DNA from: Lepidonotus clava
Lineage: Eukaryota; Annelida; Polychaeta; Phyllodocida; Polynoidae
Length of the DNA stretch: 64,000 bases
Assembly (NCBI GenBank): GCA_936440205.1
Contig: OW387145.1
Coordinates: 15,561,396 to 15,625,395, forward strand
Direction of reading: 5' to 3'
Shown here: one piece after another, positions 43,327 through 54,600 of the stretch
Position numbering within the stretch: the stretch's first letter is position 1
How the letters are laid out: every line of letters begins with the position of its first letter
Notes under the pieces: generated by a model
Database searches by the model: none
Seen by the model: the letters and a program-made list of their open reading frames with translations, nothing else
Told to the model about the DNA's origin: nothing
Translations under genes and position numbers: made by a program

Positions 43327-43823
43327 TGGATATACAATAAACTTCGTTGCAATTCAACAAAATTAACCAATTTATCTTTTTCTGACTTCCTATAAAATGA
43401 CAATATTTTGAAATTCTCTTTTAAAGCAATTCTTTTTTAAATTATTTTACCCCTAAAACTCAATAAAATAAGATGGCAAGATTTCTTACAACAAAAAAGA
43501 TCCAGCAAATGATAACACTGCGCACAATGACAAATTCTTTTTCTAAAACGTTTTGAAGTATTTGAATAAATATATTTATAAAAATAAAATCTTCTTCTCA
43601 TGTCATAACCTAGCCTGAAGTTATTGAATATCCAACGTGCTTTATAATGACTGAACAAAAGAAAGCACAATGGATATACAATAAACTTCGTTGCAATTCA
43701 ACAAAATTAACCAATTTATCTTTTTCTGACTTCCTATGAAATGATAATATTTTGAAATTCTCTTTTAAAGCAATTCTTTTTGAAATTATTTTACCCCTAA
43801 AACTCAATAAAATAAGATGGCAA
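43136..43823. repeat. 344-bp exact tandem duplication
   Basis: Bases 43136-43479 and 43480-43823 are near identical, anchored by 'gatttcttacaacaaaaaag' and ending 'aataagatggcaa'. It covers parts of the Cys-motif genes, so gene number here has changed recently. Confidence 0.85.
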
Positions 43824-43972
43824 TGAGGAATTAATTTTAAATGAAAAGAAAAAAGATATAAACTTATACAAGTTGGACAATTGCACTTATATTCTATAAC
43901 CAATTTCTTCAACCGCTTAGATTTATAAAAACAAAGATAAGACTTGAACTGAAAGCGCTCAAAAGATTTCAT
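43610..43972 (-). CDS. Cys-motif small protein family, member 2
   Basis: 120 residues. LCFYKSKR, then CNCPTCISLYL, IPHCHLILLSFRGKIISKRI and KENFKILSFHRK. Closest to member 3 (CCCHTCISLYL, IPHCHLILLYSKG, ISKRIALNENLKI). About half of it lies in the tandem duplication. Confidence 0.5.
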   Translation of the reverse strand: MKSFERFQFKSYLCFYKSKRLKKLVIEYKCNCPTCISLYLFSFHLKLIPHCHLILLSFRGKIISKRIALKENFKILSFHRKSEKDKLVNFVELQRSLLYIHCAFFCSVIIKHVGYSITSG

Positions 43973-43987
43973 TCAAAACATCGCATA

Positions 43988-44404
43988 CTAAAATGGCATA
44001 ACAACAATACATTCAATTAATGTTGAAACTAAAGAATAGCCGACATGCTTTGTAATAGCAGAAGAAAGAAAAGCATAATGAGCAAACAATAAACTATTAT
44101 AATATTCAGCTACATTATCATAATTCTCTTTTAATACCTTTTTATAAAATGAACATATCTTTAAATTTTCATTCAAAGCAATTCTTTTTGAAATAAACCT
44201 ACCTTTAGAATAAAGTAAAATAAGATGACAATGAGGAATAGGATCAAAAAGTGTAAAATAAAGATACAAACTAATACAAGTATGACAACAACACCTTATT
44301 TCAGTAACTGAACCATTCAACCTCGTAATTTTATCAAAATCAAGACAAGTCTGATATCGAAACGAACTAGATGGTACTAAAACATATGTCGCTTCACTTG
44401 TCAT
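43988..44404 (-). CDS. Cys-motif small protein family, member 3
   Basis: 138 residues. CCCHTCISLYLYF, IPHCHLILLYSKG, ISKRIALNENLKICSFYKK, then a Tyr/Leu-rich helix ending in KHVGYSL. It overlaps member 4 by 11 bases. No transmembrane or signal segment is certain. Confidence 0.55.
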   Translation of the reverse strand: MTSEATYVLVPSSSFRYQTCLDFDKITRLNGSVTEIRCCCHTCISLYLYFTLFDPIPHCHLILLYSKGRFISKRIALNENLKICSFYKKVLKENYDNVAEYYNSLLFAHYAFLSSAITKHVGYSLVSTLIECIVVMPF

Positions 44405-44765
44405 CTAAACAAAGTATAAATGACACATGACTTATAATTTGAAAACAAAAGTAAGCAAAATGCAAATAAACCAAAAGCTGAATATCAGCTATAAGTCTCA
44501 TATATTGTGGAGTTTTCTTATAAAATGTTAATAATCTAAAATTTAAATTCAAAAGATATCTTTTAGAAACAACTTTATCCTTTAAAGAAGTTAAAATAGG
44601 AATACAAGGTGGAACCAATTTAAAATCTAAAGAATTAAAATGACTAGCACAAATTTTACAAAAACAACGATTTTCTTTACATGAATTCCCTGACCTCTTC
44701 AATTTATAAAAATAACAAAATTTACACTTTGACTCAGAAAAATTTAATGCTAAAGCAGTACTCAT
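44394..44765 (-). CDS. Cys-motif small protein family, member 4
   Basis: 123 residues. KCKFCYFYKLKR, then CFCKICASHF, VPPCIPILTSLKDKVVSKR, LNFRLLTFYKK and a LLVYLHFAYFCFQIISHV tail. Layout as in members 2 and 3, more diverged. Confidence 0.55.
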   Translation of the reverse strand: MSTALALNFSESKCKFCYFYKLKRSGNSCKENRCFCKICASHFNSLDFKLVPPCIPILTSLKDKVVSKRYLLNLNFRLLTFYKKTPQYMRLIADIQLLVYLHFAYFCFQIISHVSFILCLDDK

Positions 44766-44808
44766 TAATACAGCTAAAACTAAAAGCAGAACCCATTAAT
44801 AAAGCTGA

Positions 44809-45234
44809 TTAAATTTCAGTATATAGCACATGAAAACCTATATGATGTCTAAACAATACTACAACCGTTGACAAATATGCAAATTCATCAAACTCCTCGG
44901 ATTGTGACTCAGCAAAATTCAGAATTTCTTCTTTTAAAGTCCAGGGTAATCCTAAAGTGTCTAATTCATCTTTAGTAATTTTAGGAGCAATATTCACAAT
45001 TGCTTCTAAACACAAATCTTTTAATGTTATCTTGTTATATAATTTTGAATTAATCTCTTGAGCTAATGTCGCGACTTTAACAACAACTGAAAAAGTAACT
45101 AAACTATCACAAGGACAAATTTTAAGCAACTCCGAATAAAAAGAACACCGCTTAATAATTTTGACAATAACCCTACAAAAAAAACAAGAACACTTAATAC
45201 CAAGTTCGCTTACAAAATCTATAACAATACTCAT
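44809..45234 (-). CDS. Cys-motif small protein family, member 5 (distant)
   Basis: 141 residues. KCSCFFCRV fits C-x-C-x2-C, but the SKRIALNE block is not visible and an acidic C-terminal half (DELDTLGLPW, EFDEFAYLS) is its own. It is the first gene of the minus-strand cluster. Function unknown. Confidence 0.5.
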   Translation of the reverse strand: MSIVIDFVSELGIKCSCFFCRVIVKIIKRCSFYSELLKICPCDSLVTFSVVVKVATLAQEINSKLYNKITLKDLCLEAIVNIAPKITKDELDTLGLPWTLKEEILNFAESQSEEFDEFAYLSTVVVLFRHHIGFHVLYTEI

Positions 45235-45663
45235 TTGTAAATATATACTATTATACTTACTGCTTAATTCCTTTAGCTTAAACTAACCGATCAGCACTGC
45301 ACGATCTTCCTCACACAATCTAAACAAACACCAAAGATCTCTGTTAGAAATTCATTATCTTAATCCACAGAGGGCGACACATTTCCAAACCTAAGCAATT
45401 ATTCGATAGATGGCAGCACATTTACAAAACCTTTACCGACATTAACATTCACCAGAGGGCAGCAATTCAACAGATGCACATAATGACTAAACCTAATACT
45501 TCTGCCCCTAGATAAATCTTGCCCTAAGATTAAGATAAAGCAAACAAAATAAAACGCTAATACTTGATAGAATGCCCCAAAAAGATTATACTCAGAATCA
45601 AACCGTCAAGCACTCAAACCAGCAGCAGCCTAGAGCCTAACCTGGAGCCCAGAACACTACAAA
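45235..45663. promoter_or_regulatory. Divergent intergenic region with three CTCF-like words
   Basis: It separates the minus-strand cluster from the plus-strand mucin-like frame, so promoters for both should lie here. CTCF-core-like words lie at 45364-45378 (11/15), 45403-45417 (12/15) and 45449-45463 (14/15), all in the plus orientation. No TATA box was assigned. Confidence 0.4.
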
Positions 45664-45954
45664 ATGACGAAAATTCTTCTTGTAAGCCTAGTTTTCTTAA
45701 TGATTTGTACGAAAATGTGCACCACGTGCACTGTACAAAACAACTGCGAGACCATTACAGAACCAGGAATTTTAGAATGCAGTTGCATTCCAGCACATCT
45801 ATCGATTGAAACAATCCAAGCAGAACTACTGAAATTGGAAACGGCCGAACCAACAAATTCTCAACTGAACTACGATCTTGCGGCGTTTCCCTTTCTCACG
45901 ACAATGACCGTCAACGAAAAAAAGTACAAATGTGAATCCGGAATATGCACGTAA
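45664..45954 (+). CDS. Secreted or membrane N-terminal segment with signal peptide
   Basis: 96 residues. A signal peptide (KILLVSLVFLMICTKMC) is followed by a small Cys-rich part (CTVQNNC, ECSCIP, KCESGIC). It is on the plus strand, opposite the other Polinton genes. The frame at 46330-47199 downstream looks like the stalk and membrane anchor of a glycoprotein, and the two may belong to one spliced gene; that is inference and they are kept separate here. Confidence 0.5.
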   Translation: MTKILLVSLVFLMICTKMCTTCTVQNNCETITEPGILECSCIPAHLSIETIQAELLKLETAEPTNSQLNYDLAAFPFLTTMTVNEKKYKCESGICT

Positions 45955-46329
45955 GTTATTACTTAAATCAATCTAATTTCCAAACTCATAAACTTATGCT
46001 AAATGTAAGAACGAATCAATACTTAAATTGTAACTAAACGCTTAGTCAAATTACGAACGCTAATGAAGCTACTTGAGGCTCCTAACCCTATACAAGCCTG
46101 AATTTCATAATTACAAACTTTCATAATTATAAACTACCACTAAACTCATCAAACCTATAACTGTCCCGCATACCCCACTTGTCCTAATACTCAAAAAATG
46201 ATCAAGAAATCCCTCCTAAGATTCAAGTCACTTCACCCTCACCATCTTACCAACTATTTATTAGCTACAACGTACTTCCAACTAACATAATTTCAGCTAA
46301 ATCCAACCAAACGAATTCTTTATTTCAGA
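45955..46329. other. Possible intron or spacer
   Basis: AT-rich and without a coding frame between the signal-peptide frame and the Pro/Thr-rich frame. Confidence 0.35.
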
Positions 46330-47199
46330 AAATCAACTCTTCCAGCACCAACTCTTCCGGCACCAACAGTTCTGCCAAAACCACTGCCACCACCTACCTT
46401 TCTAACAACAACAACGACCTCGCCTAAACTACTGACATCGCCTACGACCCCACCTAAACCATCACCCACACTTCAAGCACCAGCGTCATCACCTACGACC
46501 CAGTCAAAACCACTGTCATCGTCAAGCCTCCAAACACCAGCGTCTCTACCATCTCCAACCCTTCAAACAGTCCTGCCTAAACCACTACCGTCGCCTAGCC
46601 TTCAAACACCTACCGCTCTGCCTAAACCAGTCCTTCAAACAGTCCTGCCTAAACCACTGTCGCCGCCTAGCCTTCAAACACCTGCAACCATACCTAGACC
46701 ACTACCGTCTCCCCCTAAACCACTACCATCTCCAAACCCCTCAACACCAGCAACCTCTTCTAAGCCAACCCCTACCCTTCAAACACCAATGATCCTGCCT
46801 CTGACTCTTCCAAACAAAACACCAATCATCTCTCCAACACCAAATCCAACAAATCCCACACCTATCACAATCAAAAAAACAATCCCCAAGCCTTCAACAC
46901 CCACCTCAGCAGTACTATCTACCAGTAAGCCTCTCTCTCTAAACTCAACACCGTCAAGTACCCCTCAGTACCCTATCACCCAATCTCCAACTAAATCACT
47001 GATCTTTAAAATTGCTGGCGGAACTCTATGCTCAATTCTCATCATCCTAATAACGCTTCTATCATGCACCATCCACAGACTTAGAAAAATAAAGAACCGG
47101 CAATACTATAGACCTCACACTCCCCGCTTACTACCCCCCGAAACCATTGAACTCTATGATGATCCCCTTGAACTCCCTACAATCCAAACAACTCTTTAA
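46330..47199 (+). CDS. Mucin-like Pro/Ser/Thr stalk with C-terminal membrane anchor
   Basis: An open frame of about 290 codons. Most is Pro/Ser/Thr with repeats of the form PSPSLQTPxxLPKPL, likely O-glycosylated. A transmembrane segment (CSILIILITLLSCTIHRL) is followed by a tail of about 40 residues with LPPETIELYDDP. It resembles the stalk of a type I glycoprotein. A role in an envelope or in host interaction is inference. No fusion or receptor domain is visible. Confidence 0.5.
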   Translation, partial: KSTLPAPTLPAPTVLPKPLPPPTFLTTTTTSPKLLTSPTTPPKPSPTLQAPASSPTTQSKPLSSSSLQTPASLPSPTLQTVLPKPLPSPSLQTPTALPKPVLQTVLPKPLSPPSLQTPATIPRPLPSPPKPLPSPNPSTPATSSKPTPTLQTPMILPLTLPNKTPIISPTPNPTNPTPITIKKTIPKPSTPTSAVLSTSKPLSLNSTPSSTPQYPITQSPTKSLIFKIAGGTLCSILIILITLLSCTIHRLRKIKNRQYYRPHTPRLLPPETIELYDDPLELPTIQTTL

Positions 47200-49240
47200 A
47201 TCTTGAACTACTAAACAAACAAACAAAGCTTCATCGAATATACAACTGTCCTTTTAATTAAACTTCATCTATTATATAACAAACAAACAAATAATCTGAA
47301 CCTATAATATCCAAGAATACTTATCCTAACATTATATCTGAAAATGCATAACCAATATATCTATTAAAATCAAATATAAAACTTTCAACTTACCTTGTCC
47401 TCGTATTATCGGTGTTGTATCGAAGAAGAGTCTCGAAGAAATATCCAAGTACTGATTATCCAATAAAGTTCAATTGTTCTCTGTATAATTGTCTTTGCAC
47501 TGTTTAAATTATCCTGTGAATCCGATGAAGTTCAATTATCCTCTACGTTCATATCCGATATATCCATATAAGCCTATATGAAACCGCACTAGAGATCCTA
47601 AGGAATCCTTACTGCGCACTATAATAAAGCAAATCTTCGACTTAACCCATCAGAAGATTCAGATTACGACAGCGAACAACCCCTGTGACGCAACCATTTA
47701 TACCTACGTAACTATTTATACCAAGTCCCAAAATATCAGCCAATCAAATTCCAGCAAGTACGTTCATAATACGTTCAAACATTCCAAAGGAACAGAGGAA
47801 CTGAAAGGATTATGAAAGATTATGAAATACCAAATTTTCAAGCAAAATCAAACAATAATAATTTTAAAATTCCAAACTTTATATTCCATTTACATTTCAC
47901 AAAATAATCTAACAAAATTCAGTCAAAAATATTATGACAAACAATATTATGCATTTTTCTTAAATAAGATTACATCAAACCTATTTCAAAAAGAAACTAA
48001 ACTCTACTAATAATTTAATAAAAATTCAATAATACCTTTCAAAACATCACAATACTTTCAAAGTAAAAAGCTTATTGAATAAAATACCTTTCAGTACCTC
48101 AATCAGATCTACGCTGAAACAGGACCAAAGACAAATAAGAAGAAGAATTATTACCTGCTATAACAAAACATTACATTTTTAAGAGAGGCGTTGGTTCGAC
48201 GTCCGTCCAACGTACTAAGAATCAAGCTCAGAAACAATTACGCAAATACCAATACAAATTTGGAAATCTTTAAGTTTCAACATCGAAAATCTAGATTACG
48301 AAATTAATAGTTTTGAAATACCACCTTACCAAAGTCAAAAGAAGAAGTATCACCCCTCAACGACCAGTCTTCAATAAACCTACAAAAGAAACTATAATTA
48401 AAAACACATAAAAGAAATCATATTCAAATTGATAAAAATTCTAAATTCAAAATAAAATCGGTTTTACTTACCAATCTAATCCTGAAACTCCAGAAATAAT
48501 CTTCCAAAACGCTATTCTTAACCTATATTTAATGAAAATCACAATTTGCAAATTAGACCAAACCCTCAATAGCCAACATAAACTCTCTTAAGATTAACCA
48601 TTGAAACTAAATCTCTAAATGATAATATAATCATTAAACAGAAGGTCATTAAGAGCAACTCATTACTCCAGTGGAACAGAATTCTGATAAGTAGCACTAT
48701 CATGTCAATTTATAGAATCTAGACCCTCAATAATAAAAACACAGCAACAAATGTTATACGTCGCCACAACGATTTCCCTATATTATCTAGGTCAAAACCA
48801 TTTTCATATTAAAACAAAAGATTCAATATCAATACTTTTAAATCTAAAAATAACATATTAATCAACTCATATTATGTTCAAATAACAGTTTTATTTTCAA
48901 AAACAATACAAATAAAACATTAATACGATACATAGATTATACCAATCTATAAAAACAAACAACACCAAAACTCTATATAAACCATTTTAAATATATCTAC
49001 TACTAATGAATTATATATGATTCTTAACCTCTAAATATAATCACCAAAACCAATCACCAAACTATTTAATATTATATGCATCATTAACAATCACGTTATT
49101 TAAATTCATTTACAAGCAACTCTATAACAATCCAATAGATGGCAGTTAAAACTAATAATTCGCTAACATTTCACTAGATGGCAACCACATATTAGAAACT
49201 ACATTTGAGTTAAACAAGACCTGAGTCGAACAACACATTA
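47200..49240. other. Gene-poor right end of the Polinton region
   Basis: AT-rich with no reliable gene; the 62-codon frame at 47822 is not convincing. CTCF-like words lie at 49132-49146 (14/15) and 49171-49185 (13/15). A terminal inverted repeat probably lies here but was not paired with the left side. Confidence 0.4.
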
Positions 49241-49254
49241 TTCCATTCAAACTT

Positions 49255-49680
49255 ATGAGTCAGACAAGACCTTAAATTTCGCTCGATGTGTCGAACAAGA
49301 CCTTAAATTTCGCTCGATGAGTCGAACAAGACCTAAATTTTCGCTCGATGAGCCGAACAAGACCTAAAATTTACTCGATGAGTCGGGCAACACCAACACA
49401 TTATTCCATTCATTCAAGCTTATTATGAGTTGAACAAGACCTTAAATTTCGCTCGATGAGTTGAACAAGACCTAAAATTTCGCTCGATGTGCTGAACTCG
49501 ACCTAAAATCTAGTCGATGAGTTGAACAAGACCAACACATTCTACCATTGACTCAAGCATTAAATGTGTCGAACAAGACCTAAATTTCGCTCGATGAGGT
49601 GAACTCAACCCTATTTTCTGCTCGATGTGCTGAACTCGACCCTATTTCTGCTCGATGTGCTGAACTCGACCAAAAAGGAT
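49255..49680. repeat. Tandem array of about 31-bp 'gtcgaacaagacctaaattt' units
   Basis: About 12 diverged units of GTCGAACAAGACCTAAATTT plus CGCTCGATGAG. Later units change to 'tgaactcgaccctatttctg' plus 'ctcgatgtgc'. There are no spacers, so it is not a CRISPR array. It abuts the right edge of the AT-rich Polinton block. Confidence 0.7.
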
Positions 49681-49689
49681 ACTACTGCC

Positions 49690-51099
49690 ATTTTTTAAAT
49701 TCGACATGTGACACGGGACCCCCCCATCCACACCCCCAACATGTAGATTTAGAATTGAATTAATTTTTTTCTAGCCCTTTCCAGACCGCCAATGCAAATT
49801 TGGTACATATATGTACCATAACTGGTTTTCTTCACCCTATACTTTCAATTTTTAATGAATTCTTTCACTTTTTTTCTGCCTAAATGATTGCTCAGGTGAT
49901 TGCCTAAGATGAACATATATTATTTTGACCCATTTGATTTAATTATTATGTTTTTGCATTCTCTAAACAGGCATAGGTTCAATGTTTCATTGTCATCATA
50001 AAATTATCCTTAATTTTGAAGTTAACTTTTATTCATTTTTATATAGTTTTTATGATAAAATATAACATATATCAAAATATTTTTTGTTATAACTAACCAG
50101 AAATGATGTTCATGCTATACTTAAATCATATATTGCAAAGCATCACTGATTTTTCACATCATAATATATAAAATATGGCAAAAAAGATAGCATCATTGCT
50201 GGATATATTCTCTAGAAATGTCAAAAGGTCACCGATAGCCAAGTGGAGGGCTTCACATTTGGTATAGCTACTTATTTTACCCACATTACTTCTGGATAAA
50301 TACCTACAAATACTTCAAAACCAGTTTGCAATTAGGTAAAGCCCATCTCTTTCTGAATATATCACCTTGAAAAAACTTTGCCCATATTTTTTGGCTTTTT
50401 TTAAACGCTTTATTGCCCCGAACTGCTGAAAATATAGAAAAATTGTCTTTTTACCCAAATTTTCATGTCAAACATGTATTCTATCATTGGCATTAGTTTT
50501 CACGCAGGGGTCTATTTTCTAGGATATAAGAAAATTGTGTTTTTCATAAAAATAGGATGGCACATTACGTTAAACTAATATTCTGAATATTTTGAACATT
50601 CAGATTTAGTTTTTTATTCAAGGAATCTTATTTTCATGCATTATTTGAGAAAATGTGATATTATAAGGATCCCGCCAATTTTCCATTTAATAGAGCGACG
50701 TGTATTTTTGCTGCTAGAATACCTAAATATTTGAAAATAACCATTAAAAAACATCAAATTTATTCGGCTAGGACACCCTGATATATTTCAGTGAAAAAAA
50801 AACGGGTTTCAGATGACTAGTGATGTGCGTAAACTGGTACCCCTAATCTGAGCGGGTTTCATAAAAAAGAATTATACCATCATGTAACAAATCATTACAG
50901 GGTTTAGAAAACATGCACATGTTTGATTTTGGTTGTCATGGTTTTTAAAAAATTTATCAAAATCCAGTAGAATTGATCAAAAAACTTAAGATAGCAAGTA
51001 GATTACAAAGGGTGTGAAGAAGTCGCGGGAAGTCTGAGTTGCGTGACAAATAGGCGAGTTTGAGATGTCGCCCGGGCCATAAGATCAGGCCATAACCCT
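49690..51099. other. Non-coding stretch
   Basis: Nothing recognisable apart from a single relic of the 'ttaaattcgacatgtgacac' repeat at the left edge, which is also found at 23050-23265. Confidence 0.5.
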
Positions 51100-51632
51100 A
51101 AAATCTGCTTGGAGAGTGATGAGAACCTATAGACATTGTGCTCATGGCGTCACACTTCCCAAATTTGGATTGGCACCAGCTTGGTGATCAATTTAAATCT
51201 ACTTTTATTTAAATTTCTGAAGCACTCATGGTTTAGATTTTTGTTTATCTATTTAAAATAAACCTCATTGAAATAATTGTTATCCATATATTGTGGATAA
51301 ATCTAGTACCCATGTGGGTGTTTTAACCATGTGGTTATCACCAAATATGGTCCATGACCCTATTTGCACAAGGTTTATTCCAAGATTACCAGCAGTGAAG
51401 ACATAAATCTGCTTGGAGATTAGGCCCGACAGCAGTGAATCATAAACTTGATGCAAAAATAAAAATTTGAAAATGATACATCTGCTCGGAGATTGTAGGG
51501 CCTACGCCTTAAAATCTGCTTAGAGAGTGATGAAAACCTGTTTAGACATTAGCAGCACTCAAAAAATTTAAACTTTATGCAAAAATGAAAATTTGAAACT
51601 GAACATCTGTTTGGAGAGTGATAAAAAGCTGT
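51100..51632. repeat. Diverged satellite-like repeat, left part
   Basis: Units of about 60-130 bases carry 'atctgcttggagagtgatga', 'aacctgtttagacatt', 'cagcactcaaa' and 'taaacttgatgcaaaaat'. The same series resumes at 54850-55115, so the LINE inserted in it. Confidence 0.65.
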
Positions 51633-54600
51633 TTGCAAACCTCTAAATGACTATAATCCCTAGTAAACATAAGGGGATGAGCTTTGTTCATTTAAATATT
51701 CGAAGCTTACTGAAACACCTAGGGGAACTCGAGATATCGCTAGGAACTTTTGATGTCATAGCGGTCTCTGAAACCTGGTTAACCTCGATTACCCCAAATA
51801 GTATGCTATTTCTGGAAGGATATACTATTTTTAGACAAGACCGACTACATGCTGCAGAGAATATAAAAGATAGAGGGGGAGGAATCGTCATTTATATGAG
51901 AAATGAGATTGCTCAATATGCTTATATGAGTCCAGAACACTCTTCTGTTACCCCTGACTTAGAAAAATGTTTTTTATATATAAATCAGCCTTTTCGCAAA
52001 CCTTTATGGTTGGCCATATGCTACAGACCTCCATGTGGAAATCCGACTCTAGGCATAGATGAATTAACTGTTACACTAGAAACCATTACAAAAAACAACA
52101 ATAACTTTGAAGTACTGATAGTGGGTGATTTTAATATAGACTACAAAAAGAGTAATACCTCGACCTGTCGGAAGTTAAAAAGTTTTGAACGAAAATTTAA
52201 TTTAAAGCAACACATATTAGAAGCAACGAGAATTACAAACTTGGTCAAAAGCGTTATAGATTTAATTTTTACAGATATGAATTTTGTAATACAAAGCGGG
52301 ATATTACCAATAACCATATCTGACCATTATCCAGTATTTATTATTAAAAAGAAAAATAGACCCGATAAGTCTTTTGACACTATAAAAGGGAGGAGCTTTA
52401 AAAACTACGACCCCACTGCTTTCCGGGATATAATTCTCATAGATCCAAGATGGAAAAATTTGTGGTTGTCAGGCAGAGACCCTAATCTTCTCTGGGAAAT
52501 AATGGAAGGTATAATTATTGATGCAGCTGATACTCTATGTCCGATGGTACCAATAAGAGTCAGGAGAAATACCCCTGGATGGTATACCCAGGAAATAATT
52601 GAGGCAGTAAATCACAAAAAATTACTCACACGGAATTATCAGGATGATAACTCAATGGAAAACCTACTGAAATTGAAATATTATAAAAATAAAGTGCGAA
52701 AGTTACTTTATAAACCTAAAATTGAAATAGTTACTGCCACTTTAGACGATAATAAATCAAATCCTAAAAGATTTTGGCGATATTTAAATACAAGTCTTGG
52801 ACTAAATAATCCAAGTGCTTGTATAAACTGTACACAACTTAGGAATGAGAATGGAGACATAATTCGAGGAATAGAACTATTTAACCATTTAAGTACCTAT
52901 TATGCACAGAATGGGAAAAGACTAGCTGAAGAATTTATTAATGTAAAACCAGACGACATTGGTTTTTTCACGAAAATAGAACATGAGTTTAATTTCTGTT
53001 CTATACCTCAAGAAGTAGTGTCTAGACTGGTACGAGAAATCGATAGACACAAATCCTCCGGACTACAGGAATTAAACTCTGGACTGTTAAAAGATGCATT
53101 TGAATGCATACCATTAGAACTTACTTATCTTTTGAATCAGTCAATAGCTACGGGGATTTTCCCCGCCTCTTGGGCTGTTGGTACCATTACCCCAATCCCT
53201 AAGGAAGGGGACCCTCTAGAGGCGAACAATTGGAGACCAATCACTATATTGCCCCTACCAGGTAAACTACTGGAAAAGGCAATACATTATCAAATCTATA
53301 ATTACTTGGAAAAGAATGGATTACTGCATCAAAATCAACACGGGTTTAGGAAGGGACTGAGTACATCGACAGCAATTTTTAAAGAAGTTAAACAATTTTA
53401 TGGGAACTATATGGAAAAGAAAAGTACAAGTTGTATCTTTATCGACTATTCCAAGGCTTTTGAAACTTTAGATCACGCTCTGCTATTGCAGAAATTAAAA
53501 AAATATGGTTTCTCCGATGATTCCCTAGATTGGGTGGATTCGTACCTGAATAATAGGAAACATAGAGTATCCTGTAATAAGATATTGTCCGAAGAGACGA
53601 CTGTCTCATACGGAGTACCCCAGGGCTCGGTGTTGGGGCCTCTGTTCTATATAATATATGTTAATGATTTGTTATGGGGACTAAAACAAGAGATAGACTG
53701 TGAAATTGAAATGTATGCTGATGATACGGTGATATTTAGTGGTGCTGAAGATCCTTCTGTTTCTATGGCCAAGACCAAAAACTTATTCTTGAAACTTAGA
53801 GATTGGTGTTATAGTAATAAAATAACTATTAATTTCAAGAAGACAAAACACATGTTGATAGCTAGGACAGTGGAGCTGGAAACTCAATTTGATGATGCTA
53901 CAATCTTTATTGAAAATATCAAACTTCAAAATGTTCAGTCATATGTATATCTAGGAGTGGAATTGGATAATAGGCTGAACATGCAAAAAGTTGCAGAAAA
54001 TAGTTTTAATAAAGCAAATAGAAAGTTATATTTGTTAAAACGGATCAGACCATATGTGACCACTTCGGTTGCAAATTTGATATATAAAACCTGTGTTTTG
54101 CCATTATTAGACTATGCTGATTTTTTGGTTGATAGTTGTACTGCAGCTACTAAAAATCACTTGGAAACAATACAGAGACGGGCCATGTTAATCATAGATA
54201 GGAAGCGAAATTTGGGCCAATCGTATGATCAGCTGCTCCAGACATATGGTCATCAACGACTGTATAAGCGACGAGAAACCCATCTTTTATCGGTAATGTA
54301 TCGGCAAAAGTCCTTTATAGATAATTTGAATACTCTGAGATGTGACAAAACCCTTCGCAGTGACTCAAAGATAAAATTTAAAACACCATTTACTACATTA
54401 ACAAAAGTCAGAAAAAGTCCATTTTATCGAGGTGCAAAACTGTGGGATATGTTGCCCTCTAATATCCAGCGGGCAACAACAAAGGTGAAATTTAGAAGAC
54501 TAGTAAATAGTTGATATAGGACGGTTAATGGGAAATGACTTGGACATGACTTGCAACATTTCTGAAATATTAAATTATACCTTCTGAGTAATGACACACA

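Larger units (their letters stand above)
23600..49240 (-). mobile_element. Polinton/Maverick (adintovirus-like) element, nearly whole
   Basis: An AT-rich block of about 25 kb carries the hallmark Polinton set on one strand: protein-primed DNA polymerase B, RVE integrase, packaging ATPase, adenain-like protease and capsid protein. Accessory genes lie on both ends. The limits are set by the AT-rich block and gene content; terminal inverted repeats and a 6-bp target duplication were not found by eye. Most frames are open, so the insertion looks fairly recent, with a handful of breaks overall. It lies upstream of the FHIP2 start. Confidence 0.85.

Noticed and set aside
45564-45809. 81-codon plus-strand frame
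   Set aside because: A different frame overlapping the signal-peptide frame at 45664; no signal or domain.
47822-48010. 62-codon plus-strand frame at the Polinton right end
   Set aside because: Low-complexity Asn/Gln/Lys/Tyr composition as expected from AT-rich DNA.
24171-49240. Terminal inverted repeats of the Polinton
   Set aside because: Several AT-rich stretches and 'tagatggcaac' words at both ends were compared; the latter are in the same orientation and no inverted pair could be matched by eye.
49255-49680. Possible CRISPR-like array
   Set aside because: Units are contiguous with no unique spacers and the context is eukaryotic.
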